Part shown: positions 23,867 through 32,745 of the stretch, in pieces
Position numbering within the stretch: position 1 is the first letter of the stretch
Layout: each line of letters begins with the position of its first letter
Assembly (NCBI GenBank): GCA_965242795.1
Contig: OZ251505.1
Coordinates: 62,001-126,000 of the forward strand
Length of the DNA stretch: 64,000 bases
Source of the DNA: Bin18 sp965242795
Lineage (GTDB): Bacteria > Desulfobacterota > Binatia > Bin18
Direction of reading: 5' to 3'
Translations under genes and position numbers: made by a program
Notes under the pieces: generated by a model
Databases searched by the model: none
Told to the model about the DNA's origin: nothing
The model's input: only the letters and a program-made list of their open reading frames with translations

Positions 23867-25783
23867 TCAGGACGTGCCGAGGAGGTTGGCTTGGTTGTAT
23901 TCTATCTGCGCCTGCTTCTTGAGGTATTTTTCGAACTCGCGGAGCGCCTCGGTTCTTTTCTGCTGCACCAACGATTCCCGCAGTTCCTCTCGGCGTTGTT
24001 CGAGTTGCTCCGCGTCCGCGGGGATGCGTTCCTTGAACGCCACGACGTAGGCGTTGCCGCCCCAGACGTACGTCTGGGAGGGAATCGGGTTGTCTGCGTT
24101 CAAACGGAAGGCCGCGGTCTTGAGCGCAGGGAGATTGCCGATCTTGGGAACGTAGCCACCTGCCCGGGTGAACGAACCGGTCTCTTCGACCGACAGGTCT
24201 TCCGCGCGCGCCAGACTCGCCAAGTCGCGGGTCTCTTGCAGTTTCGTGAACAGGGCGTCCGCTCTTTGCTCGGCAAGAGTTTCGGCCTGTTCGCTGCGGT
24301 ATCGGCGTTCGACTTCGCTCTGTACGTCGCTGAAGTCCGGAATGCGTGAGGGTGCCCGTTCCTCGAGCGAGACGAGGAACCAAGCGTCGTCGACCTGTAT
24401 CGGTTGGCTGATCTGGCCGGGCTCCTGGCCGAGGGCCGCCTGGACGAGCGTCGGCCGCTCGCCGAGTCCCGGGATCGTCTCGCCCGGGGCCACCAGTGGC
24501 GTCTCCTGCGCGTCCAGTCCGACCGACTCGGCGAACTCGGCCAGCCGCATACCGTCGCCGATGGCTTGCCTATCCGTTCGGGCGCGATCCTCGGCAAGGC
24601 GCAGGCTTTCGCGTTCGAGAAGCGTTTCCGTGACCTCGTCGGCAACGTCTTCGAGCGGACGGACCTCGGCGGGTCGGATCTCGTCCACCTTGATGACGTG
24701 AAACCCGAACGTCGTTTCTACCAGATCGCTGATCTGCCCGACGTCGAGGGAGAAGGCCGCCTCTTCGAACGGCTCGACCATGCGGCCGAGACCGAAGAAG
24801 CCGAGATCGCCGCCCTGCTCCGCGGTGCCTTCATCCTCGGAGAACTCTTCGGCCAAGCCGGCGAAATCCTCGCCCCCGCGGGCGCGTTCGAGCACACCCA
24901 GCGCGGTGGTACGGATCTCGGCTTTGGCCTCGTCGGAGTCGTTTTCGGAGACGGACAACAGGATGTGCCGGGCGCGAACCTGTTTTTCTTCGGTGAACAG
25001 GTCGTCCTTGTGCGTGTCGTAATACTCTCGAACCTCGGCTTCCGACACCGAAATCTCGGACTCGAAATCGACCGGGTCGTACGTCACGTAACTGAAACGG
25101 ACGCGTTCGGGGATGCGGAACGCCTCTTTGTGATTCTCGTAGAAATCGGTGAGCCCTTGTTCATCGACGGTCACGCTCTCGACCAAGTCTTCCGACGCTA
25201 TCTTGACGAACGCGAGATTCACCTGTTCCTGCTCGAATTCGTACAACTTATCGACCTCGAAATCCGTGGCGCGTACGGACGATTCGATGAACCGTTGGAA
25301 TCGTTGCAGGACCAGACTGTCGCGCTGCTGTTCCTCGAATTCTTGCGGGGTCAACCGGAGGGCGCGCAAGAGCCGCCGATACCGGTCGGTGCTGAACGAG
25401 CCGAAGCCCTCGAAAGCCGGATTGGCGGCGATCTCCCGCCGTACCTCTTCGTCCGACGCCCGGAAGCCGAGCCGGCGCGCTTCTCTGGCGAACAATCTGG
25501 CCGTAATCAGTTGGTCCAGCGTCTGCTGCCGAAGGTTCATCTGCCGGGCGAGCTCGGGGGTGAATTGATCCTTGTACTGCTCCCGATACCCGGCCTCGAC
25601 GTTGCGGTAGGCACGCTGGAATTCCCGGACGGTGATCGGCTCGTCGTCCACGGTGGCGACGACCTGCACCTGCGCGTCGTCTCCGAAACTGCCGATGCCG
25701 AAGAAGACGAATACCAGGGCAATTACCAGAAAGAGCCCTTTCGTCCAGACGGATTGGACGCGGCTACGCATGAAATCGAGCAT
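23867..25783 (-). CDS. ppiD: PpiD-type membrane-anchored periplasmic folding factor (SurA_N + parvulin)
   Basis: The 638-residue product has an N-terminal inner-membrane anchor (VWTKGLFLVIALVFVFFGIG), then a SurA/PpiD N-terminal chaperone domain (DDEPITVREFQRAYRNVEAGY, LRQQTLDQLITARLFAREA). A parvulin domain lies around residues 260-355 (VRARHILLSVSENDSDEAK to GFHVIKVDEIRPAEVRPLEDV), and a second long peptide-binding region ends the protein. It assists folding of exported and outer-membrane proteins near the Sec translocon. Start ATG 25783 gives MLDFMRSRVQ, the usual PpiD opening. It is divergent from mreB across 151 bp. Confidence 0.9.
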   Translation of the reverse strand: MLDFMRSRVQSVWTKGLFLVIALVFVFFGIGSFGDDAQVQVVATVDDEPITVREFQRAYRNVEAGYREQYKDQFTPELARQMNLRQQTLDQLITARLFAREARRLGFRASDEEVRREIAANPAFEGFGSFSTDRYRRLLRALRLTPQEFEEQQRDSLVLQRFQRFIESSVRATDFEVDKLYEFEQEQVNLAFVKIASEDLVESVTVDEQGLTDFYENHKEAFRIPERVRFSYVTYDPVDFESEISVSEAEVREYYDTHKDDLFTEEKQVRARHILLSVSENDSDEAKAEIRTTALGVLERARGGEDFAGLAEEFSEDEGTAEQGGDLGFFGLGRMVEPFEEAAFSLDVGQISDLVETTFGFHVIKVDEIRPAEVRPLEDVADEVTETLLERESLRLAEDRARTDRQAIGDGMRLAEFAESVGLDAQETPLVAPGETIPGLGERPTLVQAALGQEPGQISQPIQVDDAWFLVSLEERAPSRIPDFSDVQSEVERRYRSEQAETLAEQRADALFTKLQETRDLASLARAEDLSVEETGSFTRAGGYVPKIGNLPALKTAAFRLNADNPIPSQTYVWGGNAYVVAFKERIPADAEQLEQRREELRESLVQQKRTEALREFEKYLKKQAQIEYNQANLLGTS

Positions 25784-25853
25784 CGGATCTCGTCTCCCCC
25801 GGTCCCGGAGTCTTAGTCGAGAGGTGTGGAAAAAGCAACGGCATTCCAAGGAC

Positions 25854-25882
25854 TTGTCAAAAATATGAATGTTTGCTAAAGA
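25854..25882 (+). promoter_or_regulatory. candidate sigma70 promoter for mreB operon
   Basis: TTGTCA (25854-25859) and TAAAGA (25877-25882) are 17 bases apart in an A/T-rich patch that stands out from the surrounding high-G+C DNA, upstream of mreB ATG 25935. The -35 matches TTGACA at five of six bases; the -10 match is weak. Confidence 0.4.
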
Positions 25883-25934
25883 CTCTCTCACCCTCATTAT
25901 CTTCATTCCGCCACACGAGCAAGAAACATAACAA

Positions 25935-26969
25935 ATGGTGTTCAAGAAATTGGCAAGTTACATGTCGATGGACATGGCCATCGATCTCGGAACCGCAAAT
26001 ACACTGATCTACGTCAAGGGCGAAGGCATCGTCTGCAACGAAGCCTCCGTCGTCGCCGTACAAAAAGAAGCGAACAAGGGCCGGCGGGTGCTGGCGGTCG
26101 GCATCGAAGCCAAGCAGATGCTCGGTCGGACGCCGGGGAACATCGTCGCCATCCGTCCCCTCCGGGACGGAGTCATCGCCGATTTCGAGACGACCGAGGC
26201 GATGCTGCGCTACTTCATCCGCCGCGCGCACAACCGCCGCGCCATGGTCCGCCCGCGGATCGTGATCTGCGTTCCGATCGGCATCACCGAAGTGGAAAAA
26301 CGCGCGGTCCGGGAATCGGCCGAGTCCGCGGGCGCGCGGGAAGTCTTTCTGATGGAGGAACCGATGGCCGCGGCGATCGGCGCGGGCCTGCCGGTCACCG
26401 AACCGGTCGGCAACATGATCGTGGACATCGGCGGCGGCACGACCGAAGTCGGAGTCATCGCGCTGGCCGGGATCGTGTTTTCCCGCTCGGTGCGCTCCGG
26501 CGGGGACAAGATGGACGAGGCCATCAGTCAGCACATCAAGCGCGCCTACAACGTGGTGATCGGCGAGCGGACCGCGGAATTGATCAAGATGACCGTCGGC
26601 TCGGCCTATCCGACCGACGAATCCTCCGCCATGGAAGTCAGGGGCCGGGACCTCGTCTCCGGCATCCCGAAAACACTCGAAATCGGCGACGCGGAGATCC
26701 GCGAGTGCCTGCACGAGCCCATCAATCAAATCGTCGACGCGGTTCACCTCGCGTTGGAACGCACCCCTCCCGAACTGGCCTCGGATCTGGTGGACAAGGG
26801 AGTCGTGCTGTCCGGCGGCGGCGCATTGCTCCGGAATTTCGACGTGCTGTTGAGTAAGGAGACCGGGCTGCCGGTCACCCAGGCCGAGGATCCGCTCGTG
26901 TCGGTCGTGATGGGGGCGGGCAAAGCCCTGGACGAAATCACGTTGCTCAAAGAAGTCGCCGTAGCGTAG
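25935..26969 (+). CDS. mreB: rod shape-determining actin MreB
   Basis: Cytoskeletal ATPase that guides the elongation cell-wall machinery. 344 residues: membrane-binding amphipathic start (VFKKLASYM), phosphate-1 loop AIDLGTANTLIYVKG, PLRDGVIADFE, phosphate-2 IVDIGGGTTEVGVIAL, adenosine motif GVVLSGGGALLRNFD. Length is normal. First gene of mreB-mreC-mreD-mrdA-rodA, all on the plus strand with small gaps or overlaps. Confidence 0.97.
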   Translation: MVFKKLASYMSMDMAIDLGTANTLIYVKGEGIVCNEASVVAVQKEANKGRRVLAVGIEAKQMLGRTPGNIVAIRPLRDGVIADFETTEAMLRYFIRRAHNRRAMVRPRIVICVPIGITEVEKRAVRESAESAGAREVFLMEEPMAAAIGAGLPVTEPVGNMIVDIGGGTTEVGVIALAGIVFSRSVRSGGDKMDEAISQHIKRAYNVVIGERTAELIKMTVGSAYPTDESSAMEVRGRDLVSGIPKTLEIGDAEIRECLHEPINQIVDAVHLALERTPPELASDLVDKGVVLSGGGALLRNFDVLLSKETGLPVTQAEDPLVSVVMGAGKALDEITLLKEVAVA

Positions 26970-26987
26970 CCTTCCCCGAGCTGACGT

Positions 26988-27839
26988 ATGCTCGCGGTAC
27001 GCCCCAGATACCGCGTCCTCATCGTGTGCGGTTTCCTGCTCTTCATCGCCGCATCCCTGGCGACCGTCAACGCCAAGTCCCCGTACCGGATCGACCCGGT
27101 CGGCGCCCTGTTCGCCGAAATCCTGTCGCCGTTCCAGACCGGGGCCACTTCCCTGTTCCGGGGAACGCAGCACCTCTGGACGCAATATCTGGACATGCGC
27201 GCCGTTCACGCGACGAATACCGCGCTTCGGACCCGGTTGGCGGCCCTCGAACCCGTGCCCCGGCGTCTGGCGGAACTGGAACAGGAGAACCGCCGGTTGG
27301 AACGGCTGCTGGAGCTGCGGCGCCGCACCCCGGGCACGTCGATTGCCGCGCGCATCATCGGTCGGAATTCGAGCCCCGGAATCTCGACCGCGGTGGTGGA
27401 CAAAGGCGCGCAGCACGGCATCCAGAAGGGAATGGCCGTCCTGACTCCCGCGGGAGTGGCCGGGCGCGTCGTTTCGGTCGGCCCGCACGTTGCGCACGTC
27501 CTGTTGATCTCCGCGGCGACGAGCGGGGTGGACGCCCTCGTGCAGCGTTCGCGGGTGCCGGGCATCGTGTCCGGCACGCTGACCGGGACGTGTCGGCTCA
27601 AATACGTGCAGCGCGACAGCGACGTCCGGGTCGGCGACGCCATAGTCACCTCCGGCCTCGGCGGCATCTTTCCCAAAGGGCAGCATATCGGACACGTCGC
27701 CCACGTGGCGGCCCGCGACGACGAGATGTTTCAAGACGTCGAGGTGAAGCTGAGTGCCGAATTTACCCGAATCGAAGAAGTCTTGGTGGTTGCCCGGGAC
27801 GACGTCCCGGCACGGGCCGAGCCGGTCCCCGGATCGTAG
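26988..27839 (+). CDS. mreC: rod shape-determining protein MreC
   Basis: The 283-residue product has an N-terminal membrane helix (VLIVCGFLLFIAASLATV), a periplasmic coiled coil (LAELEQENRRLERLLELRRR), and the MreC beta domain (AARIIGRNSSPGISTAVVDKGAQHGIQKGMAVLTPAGVAGRV in outline, then VTSGLGGIFPKG). It links MreB to PBP2 and MreD. It starts 19 bp after mreB and overlaps the likely mreD start. Confidence 0.95.
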   Translation: MLAVRPRYRVLIVCGFLLFIAASLATVNAKSPYRIDPVGALFAEILSPFQTGATSLFRGTQHLWTQYLDMRAVHATNTALRTRLAALEPVPRRLAELEQENRRLERLLELRRRTPGTSIAARIIGRNSSPGISTAVVDKGAQHGIQKGMAVLTPAGVAGRVVSVGPHVAHVLLISAATSGVDALVQRSRVPGIVSGTLTGTCRLKYVQRDSDVRVGDAIVTSGLGGIFPKGQHIGHVAHVAARDDEMFQDVEVKLSAEFTRIEEVLVVARDDVPARAEPVPGS

Positions 27840-28332
27840 CGTCCGTCCCTATCTGCTGTTCGGCCTCGCGTCGGTCGTGGTCGTCGTGTTGCAGACGAAC
27901 GCGTTGTTCCACCTGCCGTTCGTCCCGGACGTGGCGCTGATCTTCTGCGTTTATCTGGGGGTGGCGCATGGCTCCGCCGCGGCCGCGGCCGGGGCGTTTC
28001 TGTTGGGCTCCGTGTTGGACAACTGCTCGGGCGCCCCGGTCGGCTCGCATACCTTGGTGATGAGCGCCGTCTTCGGAATGGCCGTCCTGTTGTCCCGAAT
28101 GCTCTGGACGAGCGGCGTGCCGGCCATGATCGGGCTGATTGCCTGCGCCGTGGCACTCAAGGCGCTGACCACCCTGCTCCTGCTCGACGACGTTCCGGTC
28201 CTGGATGTCCTGCGGCCGTTCGTCGTCTCCCATGTCCTCCGGGACGTTCTCGGCGCGCTGCTGTTGACTCCTCCCGTATTCGCCCTGCTGGCGGCGACCG
28301 AACGGGCCTGTGCCGGGAGGGGCAATGCGTGA
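27754..28332 (+). CDS. mreD: rod shape-determining protein MreD
   Basis: The small polytopic membrane protein has five to six helices (YLLFGLASVVVVVLQTNALF, VALIFCVYLGVAHGSAAAAAG, FGMAVLLSRMLW, MIGLIACAVALKALTTLLLL, VLGALLLTPPVFALLAA) and the family phrase AAAGAFLLGSVLDNCSGAPVGSHTL. GTG 27754 has GAGGTG seven bases upstream but overlaps mreC by 86 bp; TTG 27790 is a later option. Its stop overlaps the PBP2 start in ATGCGTGA. Confidence 0.88.
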   Translation: MPNLPESKKSWWLPGTTSRHGPSRSPDRSVRPYLLFGLASVVVVVLQTNALFHLPFVPDVALIFCVYLGVAHGSAAAAAGAFLLGSVLDNCSGAPVGSHTLVMSAVFGMAVLLSRMLWTSGVPAMIGLIACAVALKALTTLLLLDDVPVLDVLRPFVVSHVLRDVLGALLLTPPVFALLAATERACAGRGNA

Positions 28333-30181
28333 CCGGCCGGCCCTGTCCGCGACCAGCAAGACGCTGGCGGCTAGCCAGGGGCGCGTCTGGGCCATCGGGC
28401 TGATCGTATTCCTCGTCCTCGGGGTGCTGGGGGCCCGCCTGTGGCAGTTGCAGGTCGGCGACGGCGTCCGTTTTCGCGATCTGTCGGAAAAGAACCGGGT
28501 GCGCCTCAAGCGCGTCCACCCGCCGCGGGGCCTGATGCTCGACCGCGAAGGGCACGTCGTGGCGGAGAACCGGCCGTCCTTCGACATCCTGTTCGTTCCC
28601 GAAGATGCCGCGGACCGGGAGACCACGTTGCAGAATCTGGCCGGGCACGTGCCGCCGGCGGTGTGGCTGCTGAACGGCGGCACACCGGAGCGGTCGCCGT
28701 TGGAAGGGTTGGTCGTCGCGCGGGACGTGGCGTGGGAGACCTTGGCGAACATCGAGGCCCACCAATTCGATCTCCCGGGCGTGACGGTCTCCGCACGTCT
28801 CAAACGGTTCTATTCCGACGCCGCGCTCACCGCCGCGCACCTGCTGGGGTACGTGGGCGAGGTCAGTCCGACCGAATTGGCGGATTCCGACGAGTACCGG
28901 CGTGGGGACATCGTCGGCAAGCGGGGGCTGGAGAAGTCCTGGGAACACCTGTTGCGCGGGCGGGCCGGCGCCCAACAGGTCGAAGTCGATGCGGCGGGAC
29001 GCGAATTGCGCGTGCTGGACGCGGTCGAAGCCCACGCCGGCCACGACGTCAGCCTGACCCTGGACCTGCGCCTGCAACAGCGGGCCGAGCAGGCGATAGG
29101 CGACGCCGAGGGCGCCCTGGTCGTGCTCGACGTCCGCACGGGCGCAATCTTGGCCTCCGTCAGCCGCCCGACGTTCGACCCGAATCTCTTTTCGCGCGGC
29201 ATTCTGCCCGACCAGTGGCGGGCGCTGCTGGACAACCCGCTGAAGCCGCTGACCAACCGGGTCCTGCAAGGCGGCTATCCCCCGGGCTCGACGTTCAAAC
29301 CCATGATGGCACTGGCCGCGCTCGAAGCAGGCGTCGTCACGCCCGACACCCACGTGTATTGCTCCGGCGGCCTGAAGGCCGGCGGCCGCACGTTCGGCTG
29401 TTGGAGGCGACGGGGGCATGGGCGGATGGATTTGAAGCAGGCCATCGTCCAGTCGTGCGACGTGTATTTCTACCGACTCGGCGAACGCCTGGGGATCGAC
29501 GCCGCGGCCGAGTACGCGCGCCGTTTCTGGTTGGGCCGCGACCTGGGGCTGTCTTTGGAATCGGTCCGCGGCCTCTTCCCCGACCCGGAATGGAAACGGC
29601 GCCGCTTCAACGAGCCGTGGTACCGCGGCGAGACGCTCAACGTGGCGATCGGCCAAGGCTCCGTCGTGACGACCCCGCTCCACATGGCCGTCGCCACGGC
29701 CGCGATTGCCAACGGCGGCGTGGTCTATCGTCCGGCGTTCGTGCAACACGCCATCGACCAGGATGGCGTCGTCGTCCACCGGCAAACGCCCGAGGAGCTG
29801 ACCCGCCTGAACGTCACCGAAGCCAACCTGGAGATCGTCCGGGACGCGATGCGGGAGGTAGTCAACGGCGTCAGGGGGACCGGCCGCGCCGCGCGACTCC
29901 CCGATATCGAAGTGGCCGGGAAGACCGGCACCGCGCAAGTCGTCGGCGGCGTGCTGGACCAGAACGAAAGCGTCCCCCGCCACCACCGGGACCATGCGTG
30001 GTTCATCGCGTATGCGCCCGCAGACCAGCCGGAAATTGCCGTGGCCTGTCTCATCGAGCACGCCGGCAAGGGCGGCGGCGCGGTCGCCGCCCCGGTCGTC
30101 CGCCAAGTGCTGGAGGCGTATTTCGAGCCGACCCGATCGCAGGATGAGGTCCATGCCGGCATTCGACCAACGGCTGATTGA
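28325..30181 (+). CDS. mrdA: penicillin-binding protein 2 (elongasome transpeptidase)
   Basis: The 618-residue product has a single N-terminal membrane helix (VWAIGLIVFLVLGVLGARLWQL), a pedestal/dimerisation domain (RVHPPRGLMLDREGHVVAENRP) and a transpeptidase domain. The catalytic motifs are STFK at 322-325, SCD (usual SxN place) in QSCDVYFY, and KTG in VAGKTGTAQV. Asp in the SxN position is common in PBP2. GGGAGG precedes ATG 28325, which overlaps the mreD stop. It cross-links peptidoglycan with RodA during elongation. Confidence 0.96.
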   Translation: MRDRPALSATSKTLAASQGRVWAIGLIVFLVLGVLGARLWQLQVGDGVRFRDLSEKNRVRLKRVHPPRGLMLDREGHVVAENRPSFDILFVPEDAADRETTLQNLAGHVPPAVWLLNGGTPERSPLEGLVVARDVAWETLANIEAHQFDLPGVTVSARLKRFYSDAALTAAHLLGYVGEVSPTELADSDEYRRGDIVGKRGLEKSWEHLLRGRAGAQQVEVDAAGRELRVLDAVEAHAGHDVSLTLDLRLQQRAEQAIGDAEGALVVLDVRTGAILASVSRPTFDPNLFSRGILPDQWRALLDNPLKPLTNRVLQGGYPPGSTFKPMMALAALEAGVVTPDTHVYCSGGLKAGGRTFGCWRRRGHGRMDLKQAIVQSCDVYFYRLGERLGIDAAAEYARRFWLGRDLGLSLESVRGLFPDPEWKRRRFNEPWYRGETLNVAIGQGSVVTTPLHMAVATAAIANGGVVYRPAFVQHAIDQDGVVVHRQTPEELTRLNVTEANLEIVRDAMREVVNGVRGTGRAARLPDIEVAGKTGTAQVVGGVLDQNESVPRHHRDHAWFIAYAPADQPEIAVACLIEHAGKGGGAVAAPVVRQVLEAYFEPTRSQDEVHAGIRPTAD

Positions 30182-31256
30182 ACGGTTCGACTGGCTGCTC
30201 CTCGGCCTGAGTCTGGCCTTGGCAGGGATCGGACTGCTGGCGGTGTACAGTGCCACGTACACCGGACCGGACCAGCCCAGCCCGATAGCGTCCCGCCAAC
30301 TCGTCTGGGTCGGCGTCGGCCTGGTTGGGATGGGTGTGGCGTTCGCCGTCAACTACCGCGCCCTGGAGCGGTGGGCATACGTCATCTACGCCGCGGCGCT
30401 GGTGCTGCTACTGCTGGTCCCGGTGCTCGGCTCGATGAGCGGCGGGGTCCGCCGCTGGATTCAGTTCGGCGGGTTTTCCCTGCAACCGGCCGAATTCGTC
30501 AAGATCGGACTGGTCCTCGTCCTGGCCAAGCTGTACCACCGCGCCGAGCCGCGTGCGGGATACCGGATTCGCGACATCCTGCTGCCGGGCGCGTTCGTGG
30601 CCGTGCCGGCCGGCCTGATCCTGCTGCAACCGAATCTGGGCACCGCGGTCACGCTGGGACTGCTCTTTCTCAGCGTGACGTTCGCCGCGGGGCTCCGCCT
30701 CCGCGCGCTGGCGATGCTGGGGGTGATCGGCAGCAGCGCACTGCCGTTCGTCTGGGCGTATATGAAACCGTATCAACAGCGCCGCGTGCTGTCGTTCCTG
30801 CAGCCCGACCTCGACCCGCTCGGGGCCGGCTATCACATCATCCAGTCCAAGGTCGCGGTCGGTTCCGGCATGGTGTGGGGCAAGGGCTTTCTGCTGGGGA
30901 CGCAGACGCGGCTCGACTTTCTGCCCGAGAAGCACACCGATTTCATCTTCGCGGTCCTGGCCGAAGAGTGGGGCTTCGTCGGCGCCGTCGTCCTGTTGGC
31001 GTTGTACGGCGGCCTGTTGGCGCGGCTGCTGGCGGTCGCGGCGAACGCGCGCGAACGGTTCGGGTTGCTCCTGACGGTCGGCGTGGTGGGAATCATCTTC
31101 TGGCAACTCGTCATCAATCTCGGCATGAACGTCGGGCTGCTGCCGGTCGTCGGGGTGCCGCTGCCGTTGCTGAGCTACGGGGGCTCCTCGTTGGTGACCG
31201 TCATGCTGGGCCTCGGTCTGGCGCTCAACGTGAGCACCAGACGGTTGCTGCACTGA
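30153..31256 (+). CDS. rodA: RodA/MrdB peptidoglycan glycosyltransferase
   Basis: SEDS-family polymerase partnered with PBP2. About 367 residues with roughly ten membrane helices. Key family segments are IQFGGFSLQPAEFVKIGLVL, LQPNLGTAV, PYQQRRVLSFLQPDLDPLGAGYH, LPEKHTDFIFAVLAEEWGF and LPVVGVPLPLLSYGGSS. It starts inside the 3' end of mrdA (ATG 30153, or ATG 30144), so translation is coupled. It ends the rod-shape operon, seven bases from the convergent thioredoxin gene. Confidence 0.96.
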   Translation: MPAFDQRLIERFDWLLLGLSLALAGIGLLAVYSATYTGPDQPSPIASRQLVWVGVGLVGMGVAFAVNYRALERWAYVIYAAALVLLLLVPVLGSMSGGVRRWIQFGGFSLQPAEFVKIGLVLVLAKLYHRAEPRAGYRIRDILLPGAFVAVPAGLILLQPNLGTAVTLGLLFLSVTFAAGLRLRALAMLGVIGSSALPFVWAYMKPYQQRRVLSFLQPDLDPLGAGYHIIQSKVAVGSGMVWGKGFLLGTQTRLDFLPEKHTDFIFAVLAEEWGFVGAVVLLALYGGLLARLLAVAANARERFGLLLTVGVVGIIFWQLVINLGMNVGLLPVVGVPLPLLSYGGSSLVTVMLGLGLALNVSTRRLLH

Positions 31257-31263
31257 GGCGAAT

Positions 31264-31587
31264 CTACACGACTTCGTCGATCGCTTTGACGAGATGCCCT
31301 TTCGGCACCGCGCCCACGATCTGCTGCTTGACCTCGCCGCTCTTGAACAGAATCAGATTGGGAATGCCGCGCACCCCGTATTGGGCGGGCGTCTGCGGGT
31401 TGTCGTCCACGTTCATTTTGACGACTTTGAGCCGGCCGTCGTATTCGCCGGCCAGTTCTTCGACCACGGGCCCAATCGCCTTGCACGGGCCGCACCACGG
31501 CGCCCAGAAGTCGATCAGAACCGGCACGTCGGCCTGCAGGACGTCGCTGTCGAAACTCGCGTCGGAAACCTGTTGTACGTCGGCCAT
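31264..31587 (-). CDS. trxA: thioredoxin
   Basis: The 107-residue cytoplasmic thioredoxin has the redox site WAPWCGPCKAIGPVVEELA and the cis-Pro loop VRGIPNLILFKSGE. Start ATG 31587 (MADVQQVSDASFD) follows AGAAGGAGGCGCAGT. It probably reduces ribonucleotide reductase, peroxiredoxins and others. Stands alone, convergent with rodA and divergent from hpnA. Confidence 0.97.
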   Translation of the reverse strand: MADVQQVSDASFDSDVLQADVPVLIDFWAPWCGPCKAIGPVVEELAGEYDGRLKVVKMNVDDNPQTPAQYGVRGIPNLILFKSGEVKQQIVGAVPKGHLVKAIDEVV

Positions 31588-31689
31588 ACTGCGCCTCCTT
31601 CTACGTGAATTGTCGGGCCTTCTTACCAGACCCGCGTTGCGGAACCTATCCCCTTGACACCCTCCAGGGCGCCTTCTAGGGGAGGGGCC

Positions 31690-32712
31690 ATGCGCGCACT
31701 GGTAACCGGAGCGTCCGGGTTCGTGGGCAGCGCCGTGGCGCGGGCGCTGGTCCGCGCAGGCGTCGACGTGCGCGTGCTGCTGCGGCCGGGCGCCGACACG
31801 CGTGGCATAGCCGGCTTGCCGGTCGAGATCGTGCACGGCGACCTGTGCGACGAGGCCGGTTTGCTCCCTGCGGTGCGCGACTGCCGACAGGTCTATCACG
31901 TGGCCGCGCTGTACAAGCTGTGGGTGCGCCGCAAACAAGACATGTACGACTGCAACGTGCGCGGAACGGAGAACGTTCTGAAGGCGGCGCGCGCCGCGAA
32001 CGTGGAAAAGATCGTCTATACGAGTTCCGTCGCCACGCTCGGGTACGGTCGGGACGGCGCTCCGGCAACCGAAGAAACACCGGTCGGCCTCGGCGACATG
32101 CTCGGCCACTACAAGCGCAGCAAATTCCTGGCGGAGCAGGTCGCCCTCGCATCCGCCAGCGAAGGTATGCCTGTCGTGATCGTCAATCCGAGCACGCCGG
32201 TCGGCCTGGGGGATCTCAAGCCGACGCCGACCGGGCGCCTGATCCTCGATTTTCTGAACGGCCGTATGCCCGGATACGTGGACACCGGTCTGAACCTCGT
32301 CGACGTCGACGACGTTGCGCAGGGTCATCTGCTGGCCGCAGAACATGGAAAGCATGGAGAAAAATACATTCTGGGCAACGACAACCTCACGCTGCGCCGG
32401 ATTCTCGAACTGCTCGCCGAACTGAGCGGACGGCGGGCACCGCGGCTGAAAATTCCGTACGCGCTCGCCCTGGCCGCGGCGTACGGCGATGCCGCATGTG
32501 CGAGGCTGCTCCCTGGACGAGAGCCGCGCATCCCGCCGGTCGGCGTCAGGCTGAGTCGCAAGACGATGTTCTTTTGCGCGGCCAAGGCGGTTCGCTGCCT
32601 CGGATTTCCGCAAACCCCGGTCCGCGAGGCGCTGCGAAAGGCCATCACTTGGTTTTCCGATCACGGCTACGTCAAGACCGCCGGGCACGCCTCGCTGCCG
32701 TCCCGCCGGTAA
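31690..32712 (+). CDS. hpnA: hopanoid-associated sugar epimerase HpnA
   Basis: Extended short-chain dehydrogenase/epimerase with NAD-binding VTGASGFVGSAVARAL and active-site YKRSKFLAEQVAL. It also has the subfamily-specific stretch NPSTPVGLGDLKPTPTGRLI followed by FLNGRMPGYVDTGLNLVDVDDVAQGHLLA, characteristic of HpnA. The 340-residue length is normal. GGGAGGGGCC precedes ATG 31690. It starts hpnA-hpnB-hpnG, which modify hopanoid side chains; no squalene-hopene cyclase or hpnH is in the window. Confidence 0.92.
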   Translation: MRALVTGASGFVGSAVARALVRAGVDVRVLLRPGADTRGIAGLPVEIVHGDLCDEAGLLPAVRDCRQVYHVAALYKLWVRRKQDMYDCNVRGTENVLKAARAANVEKIVYTSSVATLGYGRDGAPATEETPVGLGDMLGHYKRSKFLAEQVALASASEGMPVVIVNPSTPVGLGDLKPTPTGRLILDFLNGRMPGYVDTGLNLVDVDDVAQGHLLAAEHGKHGEKYILGNDNLTLRRILELLAELSGRRAPRLKIPYALALAAAYGDAACARLLPGREPRIPPVGVRLSRKTMFFCAAKAVRCLGFPQTPVREALRKAITWFSDHGYVKTAGHASLPSRR

Positions 32713-32745
32713 CCCGCGGAGCAGGGGCATCCCGAGGATTCCTGC

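Noticed and set aside
28157..30352. Long minus-strand open frame opposite mrdA
   Set aside because: Shadow of the PBP2 gene; no motifs, no ribosome site.
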